Part shown: one piece after another, positions 30,836-40,431 of the stretch
Layout: the number at the start of each line of letters is the position of its first letter
Numbering within the stretch: position 1 is the first letter of the stretch
Assembly (NCBI GenBank): GCA_020722575.1
Contig: DYKN01000013.1
Coordinates: 1 to 64,000, forward strand
DNA length: 64,000 nucleotides
From: Rikenella microfusus
Lineage (GTDB): Bacteria; Bacteroidota; Bacteroidia; Bacteroidales; VadinHA17
Reading direction: 5' to 3'
Position numbers and translations under genes: made by a program
Notes under the pieces: generated by a model
Databases searched by the model: none
What the model was told of the DNA's origin: nothing
What the model saw: only the letters and a program-made list of their open reading frames with translations

Positions 30836-33100
30836 TCAATTCTGATAAAAGGCAGAAAGTATCTTTCGAACTTCTGTATAATCATGCACACGTGAACCTG
30901 CATAGGTAGGCTCATTTCCAACTTTGATAGTAATAGCTCCTTCAGGCAATGCCTCGAAAAGATCTTCATCAGTCATATCATCTCCTATAGCGATAATAAA
31001 GGAGCTTCCCGTCTCAGCAAGAATCTTTTTGGCAGCCCGCCCTTTATCGATTTCCACATTTTTGACTTCTAAAACCTTGTTACCTTCAAGAACTTTAAGA
31101 CTCATATTTGATATGGTATTCAGTATGGTTCGTTTCAATTCTCGCATACGTGATTCAGCAATTGAAGGATGAACCATCCGATAATGCCAAACAAGTGAAA
31201 AATCCTTTTCTTCAATATATGACCCTGGGGTCCGATCAAGATAAAGCTGAAAAAGTGGACGTAGATGCTCTTTCCATCTTGAATCGAGATCAATAGGCTT
31301 CTCCCATTGAGCGCCAGGTTTTCTGATCCAGGCACCATGTTCAGCAATAAGAAAAAATTTCCTTTTCCCGAATTTTTCCTCTAAAAACCTTCTATTCCTA
31401 CCACTGATAATGACAAGCTTATTCTCATTATCACGTTCAAGCTGAAGCAGGATATCATTTAATTCTATATCATCACTAAAATCCTTGATTACTTCAAAAA
31501 CGTTTAGTTTTTTGACCAAATCAAATATAAAATCAGAAGCTTTGGGTACAAAAGTCAAGCCTTGAGGTTTCTTCTTGAAGGGAACCAGAGTTCCGTCATA
31601 ATCAAGAAAAATAACCCTGTTTTTTGATTTTTTATAATAAGCAGATATTTCCTTGATCCATTTCATATCAATAAACCGGGCGGAAGGCTTGTTTTTTGTT
31701 GTTTCCAGATTTTGCAAGTCTTCCATGAAATTTCCCGCCCATTTGAATACATCCTTATTCAAAAGCCTTTCCCTCATAATACGCATTCTCTGTTTTTTTT
31801 CGTTAACAGGCATTTTTAAGGCTGTAATGATGGCTGATGAGATTTCATCGTTACTATGAGGATTAACAGTCAAAGCCTCTCCTAATTCCTCAGAAACTCC
31901 AGCCATCTCACTGAGAATCAGAACTCCATCCAAATCATGCTTGACTGCGACATATTCTTTTGCAACAAGGTTCATCCCATCACGTAATGGGGTAACCAAA
32001 GCTACATCTGCCAAATAATATAATGCACATAATTCCGGAAAATCGATGGATCGTGTCAAATAATGTATTGGTGTCCATCCGACTGTCTCATATCTTCCAT
32101 TGATTTTTCCAACGAGTTCATTGACTTTGGAATGGAGATCACCATATGCTGTGACATTTGTCCTGCTTGGCACAGCAACAATAATCCATATTACTTTTTT
32201 AAGGAACTCCGCATGTTTCTCTAAAAAAACCTGGAAACTTTCCAATCTTTCAGTAATTCCTTTCGAATAATCAAGCCGATCAACGGAAAGGATAATCTTA
32301 TATCCATCTGTATTCTTTTTTAATTCTTTGAGATATGACTTGAATTCTGGGATTTTCGATACGGATTCGAATTTTCTATAATCAATACCCATTGGAAATG
32401 CAGAAACCTTCACCTTGCGTTCTGAAAACCTGATAACATCAAAAACATCCTCGTAACCAAGCAGATGGTGTACATTATCTAAAAAATGACGGACATAACT
32501 CGAAGTATGGAAGCCAATCAGATCAGCACCAAGTAAGCCTTCCAATATAGCTTTTCTCCAAGGAAGCAATCGAAATACCTCATAAGTCGGAAATGGTATA
32601 TGGAGAAAAAAGCCTATCATTGCATTTGGTTCAACATTTCTTAGCATCATTGGTAACAGCAAAAAATGATAATCCTGTATCCAGACATAATCACCCGTCA
32701 TATAGGTATCTTGCACATTTTTAAGAAATAAAAGATTTACCTTATGATAGGTATCCCAATGCAAACTGTTAAATTTCGTATAATTCGGGAAATAGTGAAA
32801 TAAAGGCCATAATGTCTCATTACTGAATCCTTCATAATATTCAGAAACATCAGTATTTGACAGGAAAACCGGTATGCACTGATATTTAGTCTTTAATACT
32901 TGTGTGATCTCTTTCATTTCTTTTTCATTGACAGATTCCGAAGTTATCCCTGGGAAACCAATCCAATAACAGTCAAATTTTGCAGATAAAGAAGACATTC
33001 CTGTCGCTAAACCGCCAACACTCTGTTTATAGATTAATCCGTTTTCTGTCTTTTCAACAGTAACAGGAAGCCTGTTAGCAACCAGTATAAGTTTAGACAT
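30836..33100 (-). CDS. Trehalose-6-phosphate synthase/phosphatase fusion
   Basis: A two-domain fusion of about 754 aa. Residues 1-~470 form a GT20 OtsA domain that makes trehalose 6-phosphate from UDP-glucose and glucose 6-phosphate; visible are [18 protein letters not shown] and DRLDYSKG. Residues ~495 to the end are a HAD-type OtsB phosphatase with the nucleophile motif FLDYDGTL and [13 protein letters not shown]. Separate otsA and otsB are common, and this fused order resembles eukaryotic and some bacterial TPS/TPP proteins. I chose the ATG at 33100, which has TGGAG 5 bases before it; an upstream ATG at 33124 overlaps the previous stop. Confidence 0.93.
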   Translation of the reverse strand: MSKLILVANRLPVTVEKTENGLIYKQSVGGLATGMSSLSAKFDCYWIGFPGITSESVNEKEMKEITQVLKTKYQCIPVFLSNTDVSEYYEGFSNETLWPLFHYFPNYTKFNSLHWDTYHKVNLLFLKNVQDTYMTGDYVWIQDYHFLLLPMMLRNVEPNAMIGFFLHIPFPTYEVFRLLPWRKAILEGLLGADLIGFHTSSYVRHFLDNVHHLLGYEDVFDVIRFSERKVKVSAFPMGIDYRKFESVSKIPEFKSYLKELKKNTDGYKIILSVDRLDYSKGITERLESFQVFLEKHAEFLKKVIWIIVAVPSRTNVTAYGDLHSKVNELVGKINGRYETVGWTPIHYLTRSIDFPELCALYYLADVALVTPLRDGMNLVAKEYVAVKHDLDGVLILSEMAGVSEELGEALTVNPHSNDEISSAIITALKMPVNEKKQRMRIMRERLLNKDVFKWAGNFMEDLQNLETTKNKPSARFIDMKWIKEISAYYKKSKNRVIFLDYDGTLVPFKKKPQGLTFVPKASDFIFDLVKKLNVFEVIKDFSDDIELNDILLQLERDNENKLVIISGRNRRFLEEKFGKRKFFLIAEHGAWIRKPGAQWEKPIDLDSRWKEHLRPLFQLYLDRTPGSYIEEKDFSLVWHYRMVHPSIAESRMRELKRTILNTISNMSLKVLEGNKVLEVKNVEIDKGRAAKKILAETGSSFIIAIGDDMTDEDLFEALPEGAITIKVGNEPTYAGSRVHDYTEVRKILSAFYQN

Positions 33101-33120
33101 TGTCGCTCCAAGCAGTAAAT

Positions 33121-34065
33121 TCATTCATTATTGGTGATTCCCAGTTTTTTATTATTGTGCATAAAAAAATCAGAAAGCTTTTTCCTGAAGGAATTGTCAA
33201 GTTTCCTTTTTAATACGGCAATTCTTTCCAGTTTTTCAGGATCATTGATTTTCATTTCCATGATACCTATCAGATTCTTGATATCTGAACGTTTTGGTGA
33301 AAGAATATGCGCTGCATGAAATTTTTTTAATGCCTCTTCCATTTTCCCAGAGTCGAAAAGTGATAAGCCTTCATATAGCAAATCAACCGCTTTCGTCTCC
33401 ATCGCTTCGGATTCTGGGATATCTTCCCTCTTAGGTAAAAGAAATAGGCTTAATAAGAATAAAAAAGGATAAACCATAAGGGATAAAAACAATGAAATAT
33501 GTTTGAGAGACTTAAGACCATGAATTGTCAAAAACACCATCCCAAACAATATCAATCCTAGCAGAGAAAGATAAAAAGGATAGCTAAGGTTGGAATTCCT
33601 ATGATAACAAAGATACAGCCAGACCATAAAAAAGCTAACTAGGACAGTAATGAATATGACAGTTCTCTGTTCACTTATTATCTGTTCATCGATTCCTGCA
33701 ATTTTCCACGAAATCTTATTGTTATATATACGTTGGATGGGGAGCATCAGAGGTCCTTCATATTGATCAATACTTTTATCATTAAAAGCAAGAGTCACTT
33801 TAGAACCCTTCGTCAGCAAGAGATAAGACTTGTTATCAAGAATGAATTCCTGGTGCAAATTCAAAGGCGAAGCGCCCCCATTTTCTACCAATGAAACATC
33901 ACCTGAAACCATTGTGACTTTCGCCAAAAAATTATCATATTTTTTAAGCTCATTTCTTCTGTTAATACTGTCATAAATAAGGATAGAGTCCATTGTGATT
34001 AAAGCGGATGCCGCAATAATAAAAGTAAAAAGAAACTTTCTCTTCCTTTTTCTTATGACGTCCAT
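33121..34065 (-). CDS. Membrane protein with FecR-like domain and C-terminal TPR
   Basis: 314 aa: membrane span near 12-30, then a beta-rich segment (KVTMVSGDVSLVENGG to KGSKVTLAFNDKSI) that looks like a FecR-type sensor or adhesion domain, then three membrane spans (about 127-212), then a helical C-terminal part with TPR-like pairs (ALKKFHAAHILSPKRSDI). I do not recognise a known family for the whole. It overlaps the longest otsAB frame and may be co-transcribed with it. Assignment is tentative. Confidence 0.6.
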   Translation of the reverse strand: MDVIRKRKRKFLFTFIIAASALITMDSILIYDSINRRNELKKYDNFLAKVTMVSGDVSLVENGGASPLNLHQEFILDNKSYLLLTKGSKVTLAFNDKSIDQYEGPLMLPIQRIYNNKISWKIAGIDEQIISEQRTVIFITVLVSFFMVWLYLCYHRNSNLSYPFYLSLLGLILFGMVFLTIHGLKSLKHISLFLSLMVYPFLFLLSLFLLPKREDIPESEAMETKAVDLLYEGLSLFDSGKMEEALKKFHAAHILSPKRSDIKNLIGIMEMKINDPEKLERIAVLKRKLDNSFRKKLSDFFMHNNKKLGITNNE

Positions 34066-34098
34066 TCTTTTTTCATCTCCTGATATTCCTCTTATGAT

Positions 34099-35445
34099 TT
34101 ATACATTGGTTTCCATGACAATCCTGTTAAATGCAGCCCTATCATCAGCATCAATGTTCCAAACATGTGAATCATCCGTATCAAGTTTTTTCTTGAGTTT
34201 TTCTGGAATGGGTGGTTCAAAACCAAGTATCCTGGAAATTTTTTCTGGGAATTTCGAAGGATCTGCCGTAAGGAATACTCCTGTCTTAACATCTCTGTAT
34301 TGAGGAAAATTCTCCTGGAACTTAAGAGTTCCTGCCAAAGCGACAGCACCATGAACATCCAAAATATACCCTTTTTCATCATATGTTTTTTTGATTATTT
34401 TTGAAGTCTCTTCATCAGTTACTGTTATGGGACTTATCATACGTTGCATTTCTTCCATATTATTATTAAACAGATAAAGTATTCTTGGAATATTATTAGG
34501 CAACTTAACATTCATGGCATTGCTTAAACATTCAATGGTTTCATTTACGGTAACTGCTGATTTACCTTCTTCAAGCATTCTGACAAGATAATTATTCTCA
34601 TTATGAGGGGCTACAAATTTCTTTATCGGTAGGCCACCAATCATTGGCATGGCAAGAAAATTTGAACCTATATGACCGGCATTCCCAGTTGGGATGGAAA
34701 CAATAATCTCTTCCGGATAATCGGCAATCTGAGAATACAGCCAAAACGAGAAAACCGACTGAGGAATAAATCGCCCCCAATTGATAGAATTCGCGGATGT
34801 AGGATTGAATTTGTTCAGACTCTTATCATTCAAAGCATTCTTAGCGAGTTCCTGACAATCATGAAAATCACCATTTACTTCAATAGGGAAAATATTTCCT
34901 CCAAGAGTTGTCATCTGTTTTCTTTGTGTCAGCGTGACCCGGTCTTTGGGGAATAAACAATAGACCTTGATGTTTTTCTTATTATAAAAAGCCTCATTAA
35001 TGGCAGGTCCAGTATCCCCACTTGTTCCTACAAAGATGGTTATGCTCTGATTCGTTTTGGCAAGATAGTATTCAATAACAGATGCCAATAACTGGGCTGC
35101 AAAATCCTTAAAAGCAAAAGTCCAATTATGGAAAAGTTCCAGAAAAAACAACCTGGGAAAAAGTTCAACAATAGGAGCTTGAATGCCATCATAAGTCTTA
35201 TTGATCAGCCCATAAAAATCATTCTTCGGAATAGAATCAAAATAAGGATATAGAATCTCAAAAGCGATATTCTTATAGTCTTTTCCTTTTAAACCTCGAA
35301 GGACTTCCTCTGGATATCGGATGAGCTGTTCAGGGACAAACAACCCCTTTTCTGGGGCTTGTCCCATAAAAAGGACATCCTGCAATGAATAATGCAACTT
35401 CGGAATATTTTTATTGAAATAGTCATTTGTATTGATAAATTGCAT
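34099..35445 (-). CDS. thrC: Threonine synthase
   Basis: 448 aa, the long ThrC form (N-terminal extension with MQFINTND and a C-terminal lid). The PLP lysine is K113 in FAFKDFAAQ, and the phosphate-binding GTSGDTGPAINEA is complete. It converts O-phosphohomoserine to threonine. hom and thrB are not here. It ends the dnaG-PQ-loop-thrC run, 33 bases from the FecR-like gene. Confidence 0.94.
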   Translation of the reverse strand: MQFINTNDYFNKNIPKLHYSLQDVLFMGQAPEKGLFVPEQLIRYPEEVLRGLKGKDYKNIAFEILYPYFDSIPKNDFYGLINKTYDGIQAPIVELFPRLFFLELFHNWTFAFKDFAAQLLASVIEYYLAKTNQSITIFVGTSGDTGPAINEAFYNKKNIKVYCLFPKDRVTLTQRKQMTTLGGNIFPIEVNGDFHDCQELAKNALNDKSLNKFNPTSANSINWGRFIPQSVFSFWLYSQIADYPEEIIVSIPTGNAGHIGSNFLAMPMIGGLPIKKFVAPHNENNYLVRMLEEGKSAVTVNETIECLSNAMNVKLPNNIPRILYLFNNNMEEMQRMISPITVTDEETSKIIKKTYDEKGYILDVHGAVALAGTLKFQENFPQYRDVKTGVFLTADPSKFPEKISRILGFEPPIPEKLKKKLDTDDSHVWNIDADDRAAFNRIVMETNV

Positions 35446-35446
35446 G

Positions 35447-35734
35447 TCAGTTCATGCTCCTATAATGTTTTGATGATGACAAATCATATTTATAATTGCG
35501 AATATATAATAAAACATCAAATAAAACCATTATCATATTTATCAAATAAAAATATAATACATAATTATTGTCATTAATCAACTTATGGATAATTCCAAAC
35601 AGGTATCCAAGTAAGACTATCAATAAGAACATGAGACTTTTCCCTTTTGTTGTCTTGCTTTTCCATGATTTATATATTGATAAAGGCCATGCTGCACCAA
35701 AACACATCAACATTCCTACTTCAAAGAAAGTCAT
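35447..35734 (-). CDS. PQ-loop/SemiSWEET-like small membrane protein
   Basis: 95 aa with three membrane spans and a PQ-loop-like motif (WPLSIYKSWKSKTTKGKSL). Its size matches the half-transporters of the SemiSWEET/PQ-loop class, which move sugars or amino acids as dimers. The Pro-Gln itself is replaced by Pro-Leu. GGGGAAAA precedes the ATG. It sits between dnaG and thrC. Confidence 0.72.
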   Translation of the reverse strand: MTFFEVGMLMCFGAAWPLSIYKSWKSKTTKGKSLMFLLIVLLGYLFGIIHKLINDNNYVLYFYLINMIMVLFDVLLYIRNYKYDLSSSKHYRSMN

Positions 35735-35746
35735 ATTTTTCCCCTG

Positions 35747-37669
35747 CTAATGTTTCTTATATAATAGTGTATTTCGCATCTTGATTGTCTGATCATAATC
35801 TGATTGTAAACGTCCAATAGCCTCAACATCTCCAATCCGTGACGCATCTACGATATGTTTTTTAATCACATCTATCGTTTTATCAAGCTTTTTTTTTAGG
35901 ATCTTATTACGGTAATCATAAAACATCTTGTTTTCAGTCTCTTCATGGCTCATCATATGATTTGTTGATTTGAACTTATCTGAAAGCATAATGGCTGTTA
36001 TTTTTGAATTTACAACGGGATCCTGGGAATAATTTATAAAATCATCAACATTAAAATGTCCTTTTTGTTCATAAATCTCAAAAGCTGTTCTAAAGGCTTT
36101 TTTGGATATATCATCTGAAAAATCCTGTTCTTTAAATATGGATAAAATCTCCTCCATCTTTTCACTATGCATCAGCAAAAGAAGAATAAATTCACGTTCT
36201 AACCTGTTCCATGAAATGTCATCATTTTCTGTTTTAGATAAGTTTGTGACGGGCAATGGTACTCTCACAAAACTTTCAATATCCTTCCTGTATCTTTCTA
36301 ATTCAACCTTTATCCCTTCTACTGTCACATCCAATTCCTTTGCCAAGGTATTAATGACAATATCATGTTCTAAGGCATTTTTCAGTTTAATCAGATATTT
36401 AAAAATGTAGGAAAGGAGCTTAAGTTTACCTAACATCGTCTTGATATCAAATTTTTCCTTGAGATACCTGATCATATATGTGAAAACATCCGGACAAGAA
36501 TTCTTAAGCTCCATAAAAGCTTCATATTCATGTGTATTAAGATAATCAAAGGGATCCATTCCAAAAGGAAGTCTCAATATCCTGATATTGTATTCATGAT
36601 CTAACATCATTTCAACCGTACGCCATGTCGCTTTCTCACCCGCCACATCAGGATCAAAAATCAGGACTGCGTTTCTTGTATAACGACGGAGCAGATTGAT
36701 ATGACCCTCAGTCAATGAAGTGCCCAAAGGGGCAACTACATTTTTTACGCCTTTCTGAAACAGCATCATCACATCAAAATATCCTTCAACAATGATCACT
36801 TCGTCCAGATCACGTATGATATTTTTGGAATGATTCAATGCGAAAAGTGTCTCGCTTTTCTTGAAAACCGGTGATTCTGCTGAATTGATATATTTCGGAA
36901 TATTTTTATCCTCATGCCCCTCTTTCTTGTTGTTTATTGCCTTTGAACCTAATTTTTCAGATTCTAAGTCACTTGTATGCATGACGATTGGGATGACTCG
37001 TCCCCCAAAACCTAATACATGCCCTGCTATATCCTGTATGGGAACCATTAATCGATTGCGAAAGGAATCATAATAATTCCCTTTCTGGTTTTTCCGTATA
37101 AGTTGGGCTTTTTCCATGATCATATCTGAATATTTCATCTGTTTCAAATCCAGATACAACCTATTCCAACCTTCATTTTGACTGGTTGGAGCAGGTGAAA
37201 AACCAAGATTAAACTTATTGATTGTTTCTTCAGAAATGTTCCGTTTTTTAAGGTATTCCCTGGCTTTAAGACCTTCTTGCTTATTGGTTAAAAAAAAATG
37301 ATAGATATAAGCCGCTTTTTCATTGACTTTAAATATTTCCTGTCTCTCAAGATCCTCTTGGGTGACAGCTTGGGATTCTTCAGGAATGGCAATCCCATAT
37401 TTTGCCGCTAAAAACTTGACACTTTCCACAAAATTCATATTATTCATTTTCATTATGAAAGTGAAGACATTTCCACCTTCTCCACAACCAAAACAATGAT
37501 AAAAACCTTTTTCTGTATTGACATTAAAAGAAGGTGTTTTTTCTGAATGAAATGGGCATAAGCCCTTCAGGCTTCTTCCCATTTTCTTGAGTCGGACATA
37601 TTCGCCTACAACATCTTCTATCAGTGCTGTAGATTTTATCCTCTCAATGATTTCATCCGGGATCCTCAT
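35747..37669 (-). CDS. dnaG: DNA primase
   Basis: 640 aa. N-terminal CHC2 zinc finger (C38, H41, C59, C62 in GLCPFHSE... and FYHCFGCGEGG), TOPRIM catalytic core with IVEGYFDVMML and FDPDVAGEKA, and a C-terminal helicase-binding region. Makes RNA primers for replication. It overlaps the GNAT gene upstream by 4 bases. No sigma factor or rpsU is next to it, unlike the classic macromolecular synthesis operon. Confidence 0.95.
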   Translation of the reverse strand: MRIPDEIIERIKSTALIEDVVGEYVRLKKMGRSLKGLCPFHSEKTPSFNVNTEKGFYHCFGCGEGGNVFTFIMKMNNMNFVESVKFLAAKYGIAIPEESQAVTQEDLERQEIFKVNEKAAYIYHFFLTNKQEGLKAREYLKKRNISEETINKFNLGFSPAPTSQNEGWNRLYLDLKQMKYSDMIMEKAQLIRKNQKGNYYDSFRNRLMVPIQDIAGHVLGFGGRVIPIVMHTSDLESEKLGSKAINNKKEGHEDKNIPKYINSAESPVFKKSETLFALNHSKNIIRDLDEVIIVEGYFDVMMLFQKGVKNVVAPLGTSLTEGHINLLRRYTRNAVLIFDPDVAGEKATWRTVEMMLDHEYNIRILRLPFGMDPFDYLNTHEYEAFMELKNSCPDVFTYMIRYLKEKFDIKTMLGKLKLLSYIFKYLIKLKNALEHDIVINTLAKELDVTVEGIKVELERYRKDIESFVRVPLPVTNLSKTENDDISWNRLEREFILLLLMHSEKMEEILSIFKEQDFSDDISKKAFRTAFEIYEQKGHFNVDDFINYSQDPVVNSKITAIMLSDKFKSTNHMMSHEETENKMFYDYRNKILKKKLDKTIDVIKKHIVDASRIGDVEAIGRLQSDYDQTIKMRNTLLYKKH

Positions 37670-38127
37670 GACGACCCTATTTCATATACAAAAGCGATTT
37701 CATCACATTTGTCACGCTTTTGACATTTATCACAATCCAGCCATATCTTTTCTGGAAAAGATTCCTTATCAGTCTCTACAAAACCTAGATGCTTGAAAAA
37801 AAGAGGGGTCACAGTCAATGCAAACAGCTTTTTAAGACCAATCTCTCTTGCCACTTTCTTAAGCTGTTCAACAAGAGCTTTTCCAATCCCTTGACCTTGG
37901 TATTGCGGGTCAACTGCCAAAGAACGGACTTCAGCTAAAGTGCCGTTATAAACACGTAAAAAAACACAACCAATGATTTTACCGTCTTTTTCAGCAATTT
38001 GATAATTACTGATATGTTCAAATAAGAAATCATGTGTTATCGGCAACATCAGATTTTTTTCAGCAAACGTCTCGATCAAGCTGACAATACTGTCTGCATC
38101 AGAAATTATAGCTGGGCGCAACATCAT
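37666..38127 (-). CDS. GNAT N-acetyltransferase (ArgA-like) with Cys tail
   Basis: About 153 aa, a single GNAT domain resembling the acetyltransferase half of ArgA: AEVRSLAVDPQYQGQGIGKAL is the acetyl-CoA loop. A C-terminal Cys cluster (WLDCDKCQKRDKCDEIAFVYE) is unlike plain GNATs and may bind metal. I chose the ATG at 38127, just after the previous stop; GGAG lies about 14 bases upstream. Acetyl acceptor could be glutamate, but this is an inference. Confidence 0.8.
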   Translation of the reverse strand: MMLRPAIISDADSIVSLIETFAEKNLMLPITHDFLFEHISNYQIAEKDGKIIGCVFLRVYNGTLAEVRSLAVDPQYQGQGIGKALVEQLKKVAREIGLKKLFALTVTPLFFKHLGFVETDKESFPEKIWLDCDKCQKRDKCDEIAFVYEIGSS

Positions 38128-38128
38128 C

Positions 38129-38437
38129 TTATTGCATATTCTCCGAAGCGTCACTGGGAATATAGGGCATGCCTGTCATGACGTTGATTTTACCGAATTT
38201 AGCTTCAAACTTATTGAGATTATCCTGCAATGCATTCAAAAAAAGTTTGCAGTTCTTAGGATTCATGATAACCCTGGAATGAACCTTGGCTTTAGGTTTC
38301 CCAGGCAACAATCTCGCAAAATCCAGTATGAACTCCGAATCTGTATGAGAGACAATCACCAGATTAGAATACACACCTTCTGCTTCATGCTCGCCAATTT
38401 CAATTTTTAATTCCTGGGACATATTTTCATTGCTCAT
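38129..38437 (-). CDS. DUF3467 family protein
   Basis: 102 aa. The family pattern is visible in GVYSNLVIVSHTDSEFILDFARLLPGK and KVHSRVIMNPKNCKLFLNALQDNL. DUF3467 proteins are small alpha/beta proteins of unknown role. The ATG at 38437 has AGGAG 7 bases before it; a longer frame to 38461 overlaps the aminotransferase end and lacks a ribosome site. Confidence 0.85.
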   Translation of the reverse strand: MSNENMSQELKIEIGEHEAEGVYSNLVIVSHTDSEFILDFARLLPGKPKAKVHSRVIMNPKNCKLFLNALQDNLNKFEAKFGKINVMTGMPYIPSDASENMQ

Positions 38438-38447
38438 AGAGGGACTC

Positions 38448-39557
38448 CTATGCTTTTCCAAAAAATTTTCTTATCTGATGAATCACTTCAGTTTGCTGTT
38501 CTTCTGTCATAAGTGGGAACATCGGCAAAGACATGACTTCAGTCGTACTTTTTTCAGCTATTGGAAAACTACCTTTTTTATAACCAAGATACTTGAAGCA
38601 TTCCTGCATGTGTAATGCTATCGGATAATGAATAGCCGTGGGGATACCATGATCATTCAGAAATCGACATAACTCATCACGTTGTGTAGTGCGGATCGTG
38701 AATTGGTTATAAACATGTCTGTTATAATCCTCTTTATACGGAACCGTGACTACATCTTTTAATTTATCAATGTATGCTTCGGCTAATCGTTCACGTGACT
38801 TGAGCTCTTCATTCAAATACTTAAGCTTGACCCTTAATATAGCGGCTTGTATTGTGTCCATCCTGCCATTGATCCCAATATATTTATGTGAATACTTTAC
38901 ATCTTGCCCATGATTAGCTATTTGTCGCATTTTCAAAGCAAAATCCTCATCATTGGAAAGTATCATCCCAGCATCACCATAACAACCCAGATTCTTACTT
39001 GGAAAAAAACTGAGTGCTGAAGCTTTCCCCATTGAACAGGCTTTTTTCCCTTTATATTCCGCTCCAATAGCTTGACATGCGTCCTCAATTACTGCAATAC
39101 CATGACGTTGTGTGATAGCAAGTAACTCATCCATATCTGCACATTGGCCATATAAATGAACCGGAATGACCGCTTTGGTTTTTTTCGTTATTTTAGATTC
39201 CAATTGTGACGTGTCCAAATTATAAGTCTTTTCATTAATATCAATAAAAACAGGCGTCGCTCCTAAAAGGGAAATCACTTCTGCGGTCGCGATAAATGTA
39301 AAAGGTGTGGTAATGACTTCATCCCCTGGACCTATTCCCATAGCCATAAGTGGTACTAATAGGGCATCTGTCCCTGAAGCAACCCCAATAGCATGTTTTG
39401 TTGAACAGAAAGTTGCAATCTCTTTTTCCAATGCTGATACATCAGGCCCAAGTATAAACTGGGTAGATTCAAGGACTTTGTTGATTGCTTCTTGCATTTC
39501 AACTTTCATGTTTTCATATTGTAATTTCAAGTCAATAAAGTTCATTTTCATTGCCAT
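38448..39557 (-). CDS. DegT/DnrJ/EryC1 family sugar aminotransferase
   Basis: 369 aa, PLP-dependent. The lysine that binds PLP is K188 in ALSFFPSKNLGCYGDAG, and VIEDACQAIGAEY is the usual cofactor-binding stretch. Members make amino sugars from nucleotide-activated keto sugars for surface glycans. No glycan cluster surrounds it. It is the first gene of the operon running to dnaG, thrC and otsAB, with a good promoter 33 bases before the ATG. Confidence 0.88.
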   Translation of the reverse strand: MAMKMNFIDLKLQYENMKVEMQEAINKVLESTQFILGPDVSALEKEIATFCSTKHAIGVASGTDALLVPLMAMGIGPGDEVITTPFTFIATAEVISLLGATPVFIDINEKTYNLDTSQLESKITKKTKAVIPVHLYGQCADMDELLAITQRHGIAVIEDACQAIGAEYKGKKACSMGKASALSFFPSKNLGCYGDAGMILSNDEDFALKMRQIANHGQDVKYSHKYIGINGRMDTIQAAILRVKLKYLNEELKSRERLAEAYIDKLKDVVTVPYKEDYNRHVYNQFTIRTTQRDELCRFLNDHGIPTAIHYPIALHMQECFKYLGYKKGSFPIAEKSTTEVMSLPMFPLMTEEQQTEVIHQIRKFFGKA

Positions 39558-39589
39558 TTTATGTTCCTTTACTGGTTATTTTGTTCAAT

Positions 39590-39618
39590 AATATAATCTT
39601 TTTATACGCTTTATTCAA
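39590..39618 (-). promoter_or_regulatory. Promoter for the aminotransferase-dnaG-thrC operon
   Basis: TTGAAT (39618-39613), a 17-base spacer and TATATT (39595-39590) on the minus strand, 33 bases before the ATG. Confidence 0.55.
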
Positions 39619-39637
39619 ATTAACTGAATACATCTCA

Positions 39638-39666
39638 TTGACTTATAGATACTTGATTTCTATCTT
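39638..39666 (+). promoter_or_regulatory. Promoter for the broken TrmJ-like gene
   Basis: TTGACT (39638-39643), a 17-base spacer and TATCTT (39661-39666), 22 bases before the ATG at 39688. The promoter is still intact although the gene carries a nonsense codon. Confidence 0.5.
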
Positions 39667-39687
39667 TTTTACAGGTATTTTCATGTT

Positions 39688-40431
39688 ATGAAAACACAGC
39701 AGTCCCTTATCATCGTACTTGTAAGACCTCAATTTGCATAAAACATAGGAGCGACAGCAAGAGCGATGGCTAATTTTGGAGCTACAGAACTAAGACTTGT
39801 CAATCCACTCCCTTTTGATATGAAACATGCGCTCGCACTGGCCTGTGATGGAGAAAAAATAGTAAAAAAAGCAGGCATTTTTTCATCGTGCGAACAAGCG
39901 CTTTATGACTGTCATTTTTCCATTGCTACTACAAGACGCACCAGACATATAGGGATCAAAACTTATATACCTGCAACATGCCTAAATGATGCTATTAAAC
40001 ATAAAATTTCAAGGATAGCCATTGTATTTGGCAATGAAAAATCAGGATTATCCAACACTGAACTTTACTCTTGTGATATTGTCAGCACCATATCTACTAC
40101 AGACCATGGCAGCCTTAATCTTTCTCAAGCTGTATTGGTTTACCTTTACGAATGGTACAACCTTATTTCAAGAAACATAAATCTCTCAAATGATTCAATG
40201 ATGACTACCATAAAAATTCCAGAGCATCATGAAAAATCCAGATTGTTTGAACTTTTTGAAACATTGATCACGGAAGGTGGTTATCAACCAAAAGAAAAAA
40301 TTTCTGGTTTTATCCGAAAAATAAGGATGATCTATGAAACCCGTCCAATATCCCAAAGGGAATTGAGGATTATGCTTACAGCTTTACGTTGGATTGAAAA
40401 AAGGGGGCATCGGACAATCAAGCGCATCTGA
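39688..40431 (+). pseudogene. TrmJ-like SPOUT RNA methyltransferase, broken by one in-frame TAA
   Basis: From ATG 39688 the frame reads a normal N-terminus (IIVLVRPQFA), then TAA at 39739-39741, then NIGATARAMANFGATELRLVNPL and a full SPOUT domain with VFGNEKSGLSN and LNLSQAVLVY. In family members the stop position is usually Glu (PQ...ENIGA.ARAM), so one GAA to TAA change explains it. The remaining open frame from ATG 39766 starts after motif 1, whose Asn and Arg (39742-39744, 39760-39762) bind RNA and catalyse 2'-O-methylation, so that product should be inactive. Nonsense mutation, assembly error or rare readthrough are the options. The end overlaps the M48 gene by 48 bases. Confidence 0.85.
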
